Source: Actinomycetota bacterium (GTDB lineage: Bacteria; Actinomycetota; Actinomycetes; Nanopelagicales; Nanopelagicaceae). Taken from it: a DNA stretch of 64,000 bases. Location: positions 124,001-188,000 of the forward strand of contig BGON01000002.1 in NCBI GenBank assembly GCA_003569265.1, in the 5' to 3' direction. How positions within the stretch are numbered: position 1 is the first letter of the stretch; the number at the start of each line of letters is the position of its first letter. Below, in pieces: positions 6,950-14,337 of this stretch. A model generated the notes under the pieces. The model did no database searches. It was not told the origin of the DNA and worked only from the letters and a program-made list of their open reading frames with translations. Made by a program: the position numbers and the translations under genes.

Positions 6950-8460
6950 AGATAGTTGTAATTGGCGCCGGCATGGGTGGAATGATGTCAGCTGCACGTT
7001 TAGCTAAAGCTGGCCATGAAGTCAGCCTCTATGAAGCATCCGATCGTGTCGGCGGAAAACTTCACACTGAATGGATCGGCAAAGTTGCCTTTGATACAGG
7101 GCCATCTCTTCTGACTTTGCCAGCGGTGTATAAAGATTTCTTTGCGCGCACCGGTAAACATCTTGGATTGCTCTGTGAAATACAGGCTGTTGATCCATCT
7201 TTTGATTATCACTTTGCTGACGGCACTAGCGTTAAGTTCGCCAACCTTTCTAGATATACCACGCTCAATAATCTTCGCGCAGCCTATGGTGAACCTGTGG
7301 CACGCCAATGGGATCAACTCATGCGCAGGGCAGAAAAGATGTGGGATGTTTCTCGGGAACCCTTTATCGAAAATGAACTGCGCTCACCTTTTTCTCTACT
7401 CAAGCGCTTTTCACTCATAAGAGATCTGAAAATAATTGCCCCATGGAAAACTTTAAGAGACATCGCTACTCAAGAACTCTCTGATGAGCACCTTGGATAC
7501 ATTCTGGATCGTTATGCAACCTATAGTGGTTCTGATCCACGCAAAGCTCCTGCAGTTCTTTCCACCATTGCCTACGTTGAAGAATCTTTCGGTGCTTGGC
7601 ATATCAAAGGTGGCCTTGGAACGCTAGCAACGCTGGTGCATGAGCGAGCTGAGAAAGTGGGAGTCACTTTTCACCTTAACTCCCCTGTTGCATCCATTGA
7701 TGTTAAAAAAGGTAAGGCTAGGGGAATTACTTTAGATAGCGGTGAAGTAATTGAAGCTGATGCAGTCATTGCGAATGCTGATGCCTCACTTATCTATAAC
7801 AAGTTAATCACCGGCAAAATTCGAAAGATTAAGAAGGTGCGAAAGAACCTAGAGAAAGCTGATGCCTCACTTGCTGGATTCTCATTGCTTCTTGGCATGC
7901 GAAAAGATGGATCTGCCCCACTTAATCACCACACTGTTCTTTTCCCGAAAGATTATGACGCAGAGTTTGATGCGATATTTACCCACAAGCAGCCAGTTGC
8001 AGAGCCCACTATCTATATCTGCGCCCCTGGTGATGAGGCAATGTCGAAAGATGAACTACTAGAAGGATGGTTTGTTCTAGTTAACGCCCCTGCCCACGGC
8101 GCCGAAAGCTTTGATTGGAATGATGCTGAGTTTGCTCGCAAATATGCCAACACAGTTATTGATCAGATAGAAGCGCGTGGGATCCCAGTGCGCTCTCGCC
8201 TTGAATCAATGACGATTAGAACTCCTGCTGATTTAGAAAGCGCTGTGAGAGCACCTGGAGGATCCATCTATGGAACTTCAAGTAATGGTGCGCGCGCAGC
8301 CTTTATGCGCACTAAGAACCGCTCGCCTATTAAATCTCTGTATTGTGTTGGCGGTTCGGCTCACCCTGGTGGCGGATTACCGTTAGTGGGGTTGAGTGCA
8401 GAAATGGTTGCTAATGCAATTGGGAGCGCGCAAAGCGGACAACCATTAAAAAGCCACTGA
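6946..8460 (+). CDS. CrtI-family FAD carotenoid desaturase (CrtD-like)
   Basis: A 504-residue FAD-dependent desaturase. The ATG at 6946 is chosen because it overlaps the glycosyltransferase stop (ATGA) and places the dinucleotide-binding motif VVIGAGMGGM at the very N-terminus. Also visible are KLHTEWIGKVAFDTGPSLLT and the C-terminal CVGGSAHPGGGLPLV FAD motif. A second CrtI-type enzyme lies in the crtE-crtI-crtB operon, so this copy is more likely the one acting on hydroxylated ends (3,4-desaturase, CrtD type), as fits its place after cruF and the glycosyltransferase. That role is inference. Its last 50 bp overlap the convergent phosphatidyltransferase gene. Confidence 0.8.
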   Translation: MKIVVIGAGMGGMMSAARLAKAGHEVSLYEASDRVGGKLHTEWIGKVAFDTGPSLLTLPAVYKDFFARTGKHLGLLCEIQAVDPSFDYHFADGTSVKFANLSRYTTLNNLRAAYGEPVARQWDQLMRRAEKMWDVSREPFIENELRSPFSLLKRFSLIRDLKIIAPWKTLRDIATQELSDEHLGYILDRYATYSGSDPRKAPAVLSTIAYVEESFGAWHIKGGLGTLATLVHERAEKVGVTFHLNSPVASIDVKKGKARGITLDSGEVIEADAVIANADASLIYNKLITGKIRKIKKVRKNLEKADASLAGFSLLLGMRKDGSAPLNHHTVLFPKDYDAEFDAIFTHKQPVAEPTIYICAPGDEAMSKDELLEGWFVLVNAPAHGAESFDWNDAEFARKYANTVIDQIEARGIPVRSRLESMTIRTPADLESAVRAPGGSIYGTSSNGARAAFMRTKNRSPIKSLYCVGGSAHPGGGLPLVGLSAEMVANAIGSAQSGQPLKSH

Positions 8461-9031
8461 TTTGAAGTGCTAGGAAAGCAACAGAGAGCACATAAACTCC
8501 TGGAAGATTTAGCTGCCACATGATTAGGACTACAAATAAGAATGATGCACGCACTGGGCGCTCAGCTGGTGTGACAACACCGATATCTTCAACACCGAGA
8601 GAAACTAATTTGGCTCGTGCATACTCTTGGAAAGATGCAACGCTCCATAAAGTTATTACTAACCATGCTGGAACACCGATGACATAGAGCGCGTAGAGCC
8701 AAAAAGCTTCACTAACTCGATCCACTACAGAATCAAGGGTTGCACCCCATACACTTTGGCGTTTTTGAAATATCGCAACGCTACCGTCAATGCCATCACA
8801 GAAAAGTGAGAAAACTAGAAAGAGAACTGCCCACCATGAGGTTGCTGTTAAAGCTGTGGCAGCTGCAGCGACAAGACCTAACATTGTTAGTACGTTTGGT
8901 GAAATGCGAAGCAACGTTGCAACCAGACCACAGCGATAGGAGATATTGAGCCACCAAGCAACAACACCGGTAACAGGGGCATCGTTATGTAACGAACTCC
9001 ATGTAGCGGTGAACTCTTGCTTACTGAGCAT
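8411..9031 (-). CDS. CDP-alcohol phosphatidyltransferase family protein
   Basis: A 206-residue membrane enzyme. The catalytic CDP-alcohol phosphotransferase motif is present as DGIDGSVAIF followed by GATLDSVVDR, giving all four metal-binding aspartates (DxxDG...GxxxDxxxD). The Ala-Arg normally following DGxx reads Ala-Ile, an unusual change at a substrate-contacting position. ATG 9031 is preferred over an in-frame ATG 36 bp upstream because AAGGAAG lies about 7 bases before it. The family makes phospholipids such as phosphatidylinositol phosphate or phosphatidylglycerol phosphate; which alcohol is used here is unknown. Located inside the carotenoid cluster on the opposite strand. Confidence 0.8.
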   Translation of the reverse strand: MLSKQEFTATWSSLHNDAPVTGVVAWWLNISYRCGLVATLLRISPNVLTMLGLVAAAATALTATSWWAVLFLVFSLFCDGIDGSVAIFQKRQSVWGATLDSVVDRVSEAFWLYALYVIGVPAWLVITLWSVASFQEYARAKLVSLGVEDIGVVTPAERPVRASFLFVVLIMWQLNLPGVYVLSVAFLALQISGFLMVVRFARSQLH

Positions 9032-9137
9032 TTTCTCTCTTCCTTTTTCTAGCGCTGCAGTATTCATAGTATAGAAGAGCAGGCTCGCGAGAGCGACAAG
9101 AATGGCAAAGCGAACTGGGTGAGAGTACCTTTACGCT

Positions 9138-10214
9138 GTGAGTTCAGCGACTAAGTCAGAGTTACAAGAGACACGCGATTGCGTAGAGATTGAACTCACT
9201 CAATTTATGCGTGATCAGAGCGCATACCTACTTTCAATCTCCCCTGAACTACAACCAGTTTCCTCCGCTCTCTCTTCTTTTCTACTAGATAGCGGTAAGC
9301 GCTTACGTCCTCTCTTCGCCTACGCTGGAATAAAAAGTGCGGGCGGGTCATTAACTCCTGCAACCACCAAAGCCATCTCCTGCCTTGAGCTACTTCAAGC
9401 TTGCGCCCTCATTCATGATGATCTGATGGATGGTTCTGACACACGTCGAGGTAAGCCATCTATTCATCGCCACTTTGAATCAATCCATGTGCAAGATGCC
9501 CTAGAAGGTTTCGCGCCTGCCTATGGTTTAGCTTCTGCTGTTTTGCTAGGCGATTTAGCACTTGTGTGGTCTAACCAACTCCTTAACACTTCCGGTATTT
9601 CAACTGAGCAACTTCGCCACGTCATGCCGATCTTTGATGAGATGCGCGTTGAGTTAATGGCTGGACAGTTCTTAGATATTCATGAACAAACGCAGAAGAA
9701 CACAGATCTTGCTCGATCAGTCAAGATTGCTCGCTACAAATCTGGCAAATACACAATTGAGCGACCACTACACATGGGAGCAGTCTTAGCCAGGGATGCA
9801 TCCCCGGGATTACTGGCAGCTCTTTCTGAGTATGGATTACCTCTAGGTGAGGCTTTCCAGTTCCGCGATGATTTACTGGGCGTCTTTGGTGATCCATCCG
9901 TGACAGGAAAACCTGCCGGCGATGACCTACGTGAAGGAAAGCGCACAGCCCTTATCGCAATGGCCGATGCCAAAAGCAGCGATGCCATGAAGGCCGAGAG
10001 CCGTAAATATTTTGGTAAGAACGATATTGATGATAAAGGTGTGGCGATCTTGCAGGAGATGATTGTTTCAACAGGCGCAAAGGCACAACTTGAAACTATG
10101 ATTGAGGAATTAACCTCAAAGGCATTGAAAGCTATTGAAAATCCAGTACTCGATAACGCTGGACGTGATTTACTCAATGAGCTAGCCCTGATTGCCACGA
10201 AGCGGAGTATGTAA
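9138..10214 (+). CDS. crtE: Geranylgeranyl diphosphate synthase (polyprenyl synthetase)
   Basis: A 358-residue trans-isoprenyl diphosphate synthase. Both aspartate-rich motifs are clear: LIHDDLMDGSDTRRGKPSIH (first) and FQFRDDLLGVFGDPSVTGKP (second), plus the GKRLRP substrate motif near residue 53. The start is GTG 9138. It is immediately followed by crtI (stop TAA then ATG), so it supplies C20 precursor for phytoene in the same operon. The chain length is inferred from context rather than residue analysis. Confidence 0.9.
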   Translation: MSSATKSELQETRDCVEIELTQFMRDQSAYLLSISPELQPVSSALSSFLLDSGKRLRPLFAYAGIKSAGGSLTPATTKAISCLELLQACALIHDDLMDGSDTRRGKPSIHRHFESIHVQDALEGFAPAYGLASAVLLGDLALVWSNQLLNTSGISTEQLRHVMPIFDEMRVELMAGQFLDIHEQTQKNTDLARSVKIARYKSGKYTIERPLHMGAVLARDASPGLLAALSEYGLPLGEAFQFRDDLLGVFGDPSVTGKPAGDDLREGKRTALIAMADAKSSDAMKAESRKYFGKNDIDDKGVAILQEMIVSTGAKAQLETMIEELTSKALKAIENPVLDNAGRDLLNELALIATKRSM

Positions 10215-11699
10215 ATGGTTGCCCGAGTTAAAGGCCCCACTGATCACGTTGTAATCGTTGGCGCAGGTCTTGCTGGATTAAGTGCCGCACTTCGACTTGC
10301 TGGTGCTGGTAGAAAAGTAACTGTATTAGAGCGTGAAAACGTTCCTGGTGGGCGCAATGGTTTACTCAAAAAGGATGGTTACTCCTTTGATACCGGTCCC
10401 TCTGTTCTAACAATGCCATCACTGATCAATGATGCATTTAATTGTGTGGGCGAAGATATGAAAGATTGGCTTGAGTTAACGCCCCTCACACCGCTCTATC
10501 GCGCCTTCTATGCCGATGGCTCACAACTAGATGTTCACGCAGATACTAATGAGATGGAAGCAGAGATTGCTAAGCACATTAGTAGCTCTGAGGCTGCTGG
10601 ATATCGCAGATATGTAGAATTTGTAACCAAACTCTATAAGTATGAGATGAATGATTTCATCGATAGAAATATCGATAGTCCTCTGAACTTGCTCACACCT
10701 AACCTTGCCCGCTTAATTGCACTCGGAGGCTTTCGCAGACTCTCTCCTAAAGTAAATCAATTTATGAAAGATCCTCGTCTGCAAAAGGTCTATTCATTCC
10801 AGGCTATGTATGCAGGAGTTAGTCCACAACAGGCTTTAGCTATCTATGCAGTCATTGCATATATGGACTCTGTTAATGGTGTTTTCTTTCCTAAGGGTGG
10901 CATGCATGCAGTTCCACGTGCGCTAGCTGCAGCTGCCGAAAAGCACGGTGTGGTATTCAAATACAACACCACGGTCACAAATGTTGAAGTCAGCAATGGA
11001 CGCGCAAAAGCAGTCATTACCGAATCTGGTGAGCGCTATGAGTGCGATGCCGTTATTTTAAATCCAGATCTGCCTGTTGCCTACCGCGAATTACTAGGTA
11101 AATCACCAGTCACAATCAAACGTCTGAAGTACTCACCATCCTGTGTGACTCTACTAATCGGTTCAAGTAAGAAATATGAATTTGCTGCTCATCACAATAT
11201 TCACTTTGGCCACTCATGGGATGGCGTCTTTGATGAACTTATTAAGAAAAAGCAGTTAATGAGTGATCCCAGCATCTTGGTTACCGTGCCAACCCATGAT
11301 GACCCAAATTTAGCTCCTCCTGGAAAGCATTCTTATTATGTTTTGTTCCCAACACCTAACTTAGATAGTGATATTGATTGGAACAAGCAAGCTGGGCCAT
11401 ACCGTGATCAAATGATTAAAACCATTGAAGAGCGCGGATACAAAGGCTTTGGTGATTCCATTGAAACTGAAGTTATGACTACTCCCCTTGATTGGAAAAA
11501 TCAAGGAATGGAGATGGGCGCACCTTTTGCTAGTGCACATACATTCTTCCAAACTGGTCCTTTCAGACCACGCAACATGGCACAAGGAATTGAAAACGTT
11601 GTCTTTGCAGGTTCTGGAACACAACCTGGAGTTGGTGTTCCTATGGTTTTGATATCAGGACGCCTTGCTGCAGAGAGAATTGTTGGACCAGTTAAGTAA
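10215..11699 (+). CDS. crtI: Phytoene desaturase
   Basis: A 494-residue FAD enzyme of the bacterial CrtI family. It has an N-terminal VVIVGAGLAGLSAALRLAGA dinucleotide fold, the GGRNGLLKKDGYSFDTGPSV segment, and the C-terminal FAGSGTQPGVGVPMVLISGR motif. It converts phytoene to lycopene (or an earlier desaturation product) at the membrane. It sits between crtE and crtB with no gap to either, so all three are translated from one message. Confidence 0.93.
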   Translation: MVARVKGPTDHVVIVGAGLAGLSAALRLAGAGRKVTVLERENVPGGRNGLLKKDGYSFDTGPSVLTMPSLINDAFNCVGEDMKDWLELTPLTPLYRAFYADGSQLDVHADTNEMEAEIAKHISSSEAAGYRRYVEFVTKLYKYEMNDFIDRNIDSPLNLLTPNLARLIALGGFRRLSPKVNQFMKDPRLQKVYSFQAMYAGVSPQQALAIYAVIAYMDSVNGVFFPKGGMHAVPRALAAAAEKHGVVFKYNTTVTNVEVSNGRAKAVITESGERYECDAVILNPDLPVAYRELLGKSPVTIKRLKYSPSCVTLLIGSSKKYEFAAHHNIHFGHSWDGVFDELIKKKQLMSDPSILVTVPTHDDPNLAPPGKHSYYVLFPTPNLDSDIDWNKQAGPYRDQMIKTIEERGYKGFGDSIETEVMTTPLDWKNQGMEMGAPFASAHTFFQTGPFRPRNMAQGIENVVFAGSGTQPGVGVPMVLISGRLAAERIVGPVK

Positions 11700-12572
11700 A
11701 TGAATGAGCTAGAGGCATCCTATGCCGAATGCAAAAGATTAAACTCTCTGCACGGCAAAACATATTACTTAGCCACACTCCTTCTGCCTAAAGGTAAACG
11801 AAAATATGTTCACGCCCTTTATGGTTTTGCCCGATATGCAGATGAAATCGTTGATGATCTTGCATCAACACTTACTGTGCAGGAGAAGACAGATGCATTA
11901 GGTGTGTGGGGTGAAAAGATTCTGCGGGACCTAAAAACTGGCAAGAGTGATGATGCAATCGGCCGGGCGCTCATTGATACGGTCAATACCTTTTCAATCC
12001 CCTACGAGCATTTTGAAGCATTCCTGCACTCAATGACTATGGATTTAACTGTGCAGGAATATCAAAGCTATGAAGATCTTGTGGAGTATGTCTATGGCTC
12101 TGCTGCAGTCATCGGCCTTGAGATGGTGCCAGTGTTAGGCGTTCTTGAAGATGATGCCTATGAATGTGCCAAGAAGCTCGGTATTGCCTTCCAATTAGCT
12201 AACTTCATCCGCGATGTGGGAGAGGACTTAGATCGAGGTCGTATTTATCTACCTATTGCTGAGTTAGCTGAGCACGGTGTCACACGAGAGATGCTTGAAG
12301 AACGAGTTCTTACGCCGCAAATCATTAGCGCACTCAAGTTTCAAATTGCCCGCGTGCGCCAACTCCAAGCCGAGGCAACACCGGGAATTCAAATGCTTGC
12401 AGCCTCTAGTCGTCCATGTATTGAGGCAGCAAGTGAGCTCTACTGCGGCATTGTTGATGAAGTAGAAAAGATTGGTTACGACATCTTTAACAAGCGTGCC
12501 AAGACTTCCACTGCACGCAGATTACGTGTCTTCATTACCGCTTATCTGAAGCGCCTAGCCGTATCCAATTAG
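11700..12572 (+). CDS. crtB: Phytoene synthase
   Basis: A 290-residue squalene/phytoene synthase. Both Asp-rich regions are visible: YADEIVDDL near residue 43 and the FQLANFIRDVGEDLDRGRIYLP segment near residue 160. It condenses two GGPP into phytoene. The ATG at 11700 directly follows the crtI stop. The final 38 bp overlap the convergent crtYd gene. Confidence 0.93.
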   Translation: MNELEASYAECKRLNSLHGKTYYLATLLLPKGKRKYVHALYGFARYADEIVDDLASTLTVQEKTDALGVWGEKILRDLKTGKSDDAIGRALIDTVNTFSIPYEHFEAFLHSMTMDLTVQEYQSYEDLVEYVYGSAAVIGLEMVPVLGVLEDDAYECAKKLGIAFQLANFIRDVGEDLDRGRIYLPIAELAEHGVTREMLEERVLTPQIISALKFQIARVRQLQAEATPGIQMLAASSRPCIEAASELYCGIVDEVEKIGYDIFNKRAKTSTARRLRVFITAYLKRLAVSN

Positions 12573-12834
12573 TTAAAACTCCAAGCACTAGCGCAAAACC
12601 AAAGAGCAGATCCTCCACTGGAGCTGATGCGATGCGAAGGCCAATAATGGCATCCGGGCTATACATCACAATATTTCTTGATGTCAGCCACCAATTAGTA
12701 AGCAATTGAAAACCAACAATGATTGTGTAAGAAGTCCAAAAGACTCTGCGCTTGAGCAACTGCGTATTAAAGAGATAGAGATCAAATGAAATGGCAAAAA
12801 GCACTGCAAAAATAGCAATCTGTGTGTAGGTCAC
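12535..12834 (-). CDS. crtYd: Lycopene cyclase subunit, CrtYd type
   Basis: A 99-residue three-helix membrane protein of the heterodimeric actinobacterial lycopene cyclase. The signature APVEDLLFGFALVL lies near residue 70, matching the PxE(E/D) motif of these subunits. It overlaps crtYc by 4 bp (ATGA arrangement), and CrtYc and CrtYd together close carotenoid end rings (beta or epsilon). It runs opposite to crtB and overlaps its end. Confidence 0.88.
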   Translation of the reverse strand: MTYTQIAIFAVLFAISFDLYLFNTQLLKRRVFWTSYTIIVGFQLLTNWWLTSRNIVMYSPDAIIGLRIASAPVEDLLFGFALVLGVLTNWIRLGASDKR

Positions 12835-13157
12835 TTATAGACCTGCCAATGCTTCTTAACTGTGCGCACGGCTTCAATTGTCATCAGAGCTGCAATGGGC
12901 ACAACTATGAAGAACAAATACTCTTCTAAAGGAATGCAAAAGGGTCCATAGATTCCCAGAATTTGTTCCTTATCAAAGAACCAATGGCCGTTGGCAATTG
13001 CATACTTGTCCCATGCGATAAATAGAAAAGCTACCGGAGCAATGGCAAGTGCTACTCGCTTGAATTGCTTGAGGACTCCGACCTTTAAAAACACTTCTAG
13101 CCAAAATGAGCCAACGATTGTGAAAACAATCATGGCTAGATATCCATACTTTTGCAC
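12831..13157 (-). CDS. crtYc: Lycopene cyclase subunit, CrtYc type
   Basis: A 108-residue membrane protein with three helices and the conserved IPLEEYLFFIVVP motif near residue 77. It is the first gene of the crtYc-crtYd pair. Its start lies about 20 bp from the TPP riboswitch of the divergent thiamine-transport operon, so the two promoters share a very short region. Confidence 0.88.
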   Translation of the reverse strand: MQKYGYLAMIVFTIVGSFWLEVFLKVGVLKQFKRVALAIAPVAFLFIAWDKYAIANGHWFFDKEQILGIYGPFCIPLEEYLFFIVVPIAALMTIEAVRTVKKHWQVYK

Positions 13158-13175
13158 GAGATAACGCTACTCTAA

Positions 13176-13258
13176 GAACTACGGGAGCCGCATGCGGCTG
13201 AGAGGGTTTGAAATTCAAACCGACCGATTGACCCGTCCGGTAATGCGGACGTGGAAAG
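13176..13258 (+). promoter_or_regulatory. TPP riboswitch (THI element)
   Basis: The conserved parts appear in order: GGCTGAGAGGG after a short hairpin (AGCCGCATGCGGCT), a second stem (GGTTTGAAATTCAAACC), the ACCGATTGACCCG joining strand, and the CCGGTAATGCGG loop followed by GTGGAAAGGA. The ribosome-binding site (GGAAAGGA) lies within or at the 3' edge of the aptamer, 6 bases before the pnuT ATG, which suggests translational control by sequestering it when TPP binds. Confidence 0.9.
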
Positions 13259-13264
13259 GAAACT

Positions 13265-13840
13265 ATGTCATTCACCGTTTTTACAGCCTGGGGTTATGAA
13301 GTCTCAGCACTTGAATTCATCGCCGCAATTACATCATTTACTGGAGTCTGGCTTGGCACAACTGGAAAGCGCATCACATGGCCGTGGTGGGCACTAAGCA
13401 GTGCTCTCTATATGGTCTTCTTTTATCAAGTTGATCTCTTTGCAAGTGCAGCTCTTCAAATAGTTTTTATCATTGCCGCTATCTGGGGTTGGCGTGACTG
13501 GGCACCAACAGGTGCAGCCCCTGGCTATTTGAATAATCGTCATCGCTTATTCATTGGTGTTGCAACCCTTATCACAGTTTCAGTTCTTTCCCCACTCCTA
13601 GCGCGCGCTGGCGCTGCGGCAACATGGTCTGATGCATTTTTACTTGTTGGTTCACTTGTTGCACAGATTGTTATGGTCTACCAAAAAGTTGAAGCATGGG
13701 TCCTCTGGCTCATTATTGATTTGGCCGGAACAGTTCAATATGCCTATCTGGGATATTGGTTTACTGCCGTTTTATACGCTCTCTTCACATTTGTAGCAAT
13801 CATCGGTTGGAATCGTTGGTATGTCCTTAATAGCAATTGA
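13265..13840 (+). CDS. pnuT: PnuC-family thiamine transporter (PnuT type)
   Basis: A 191-residue protein with about seven membrane helices and PnuC-family features: WPWWALSSALYMVFFYQVDLF, the WGWRDWAP motif, and YQKVEAWVLWLIIDLAGTVQY. PnuC relatives carry nicotinamide riboside, riboflavin (PnuX) or thiamine (PnuT). The TPP riboswitch directly upstream makes thiamine by far the most likely substrate. Its end overlaps the P-loop kinase gene by 20 bp, consistent with a transport-and-trap pair. Confidence 0.88.
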   Translation: MSFTVFTAWGYEVSALEFIAAITSFTGVWLGTTGKRITWPWWALSSALYMVFFYQVDLFASAALQIVFIIAAIWGWRDWAPTGAAPGYLNNRHRLFIGVATLITVSVLSPLLARAGAAATWSDAFLLVGSLVAQIVMVYQKVEAWVLWLIIDLAGTVQYAYLGYWFTAVLYALFTFVAIIGWNRWYVLNSN

Positions 13841-14312
13841 TGGCAGAGCAGGTGCTGGCAAGACAACGCTGGCTGCACGCTTGTTCGAAGAGCTATCCCT
13901 AGATAAAACCGTTGAAGTGATTCATATGGATGATCTGTATAACGGTTGGGAAAAAGCATTAGATGAGGGTTTAACTAAAACCTTAAAATCGATTGTGAAA
14001 TCGCATCACAACAAGGTTGCCTTTGAAATAGAGATCTTCAACTGGCATTCAATGTCTTTTGATTCAAAAGAAGTGATTAATCCCGTTGATATCTTGATTT
14101 TAGAAGGCGTGGGAGCCGGGCAAAAAGTAGTGCGAGATGCTGGTGCAACCCTGTATTGGCTAGATATCGATGCTGAAGTGGGAATACAACGGGTATTGAA
14201 TCGAGATGGCAATCAGATTGCATCACAGATGAAGCAATGGCAAATTTCGCAAGAGACTCATTTCATGCGAGATAAGACACGCGAAAATGCGGAACACATT
14301 CAAAGCTCGTAA
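13821..14312 (+). CDS. P-loop kinase, uridine-kinase-like (candidate thiamine-trapping kinase)
   Basis: A 163-residue nucleotide kinase-like protein with Walker A GRAGAGKTT (residues 8-16), an HMDDLYNGWEKAL segment like the substrate-binding loop of uridine kinases, a VDILILEGVGAG strand (Walker B position) and a C-terminal RDKTRENAEHI lid. It starts inside pnuT. PnuC transporters act by facilitated diffusion and need intracellular phosphorylation of the cargo, so this overlapping kinase is a plausible thiamine kinase or pyrophosphokinase. That is inference from context; it could equally be a nucleoside kinase of unknown substrate. Confidence 0.7.
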   Translation: MSLIAIDGRAGAGKTTLAARLFEELSLDKTVEVIHMDDLYNGWEKALDEGLTKTLKSIVKSHHNKVAFEIEIFNWHSMSFDSKEVINPVDILILEGVGAGQKVVRDAGATLYWLDIDAEVGIQRVLNRDGNQIASQMKQWQISQETHFMRDKTRENAEHIQSS

Positions 14313-14337
14313 GCCTTAAAGCCCTAAAATCGGTCAT

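Noticed and set aside
9734-10240. 168-residue antisense ORF opposite crtE.
   Set aside because: Ser/Pro/Arg-rich shadow of a well-supported gene, with no ribosome-binding site or family signature.
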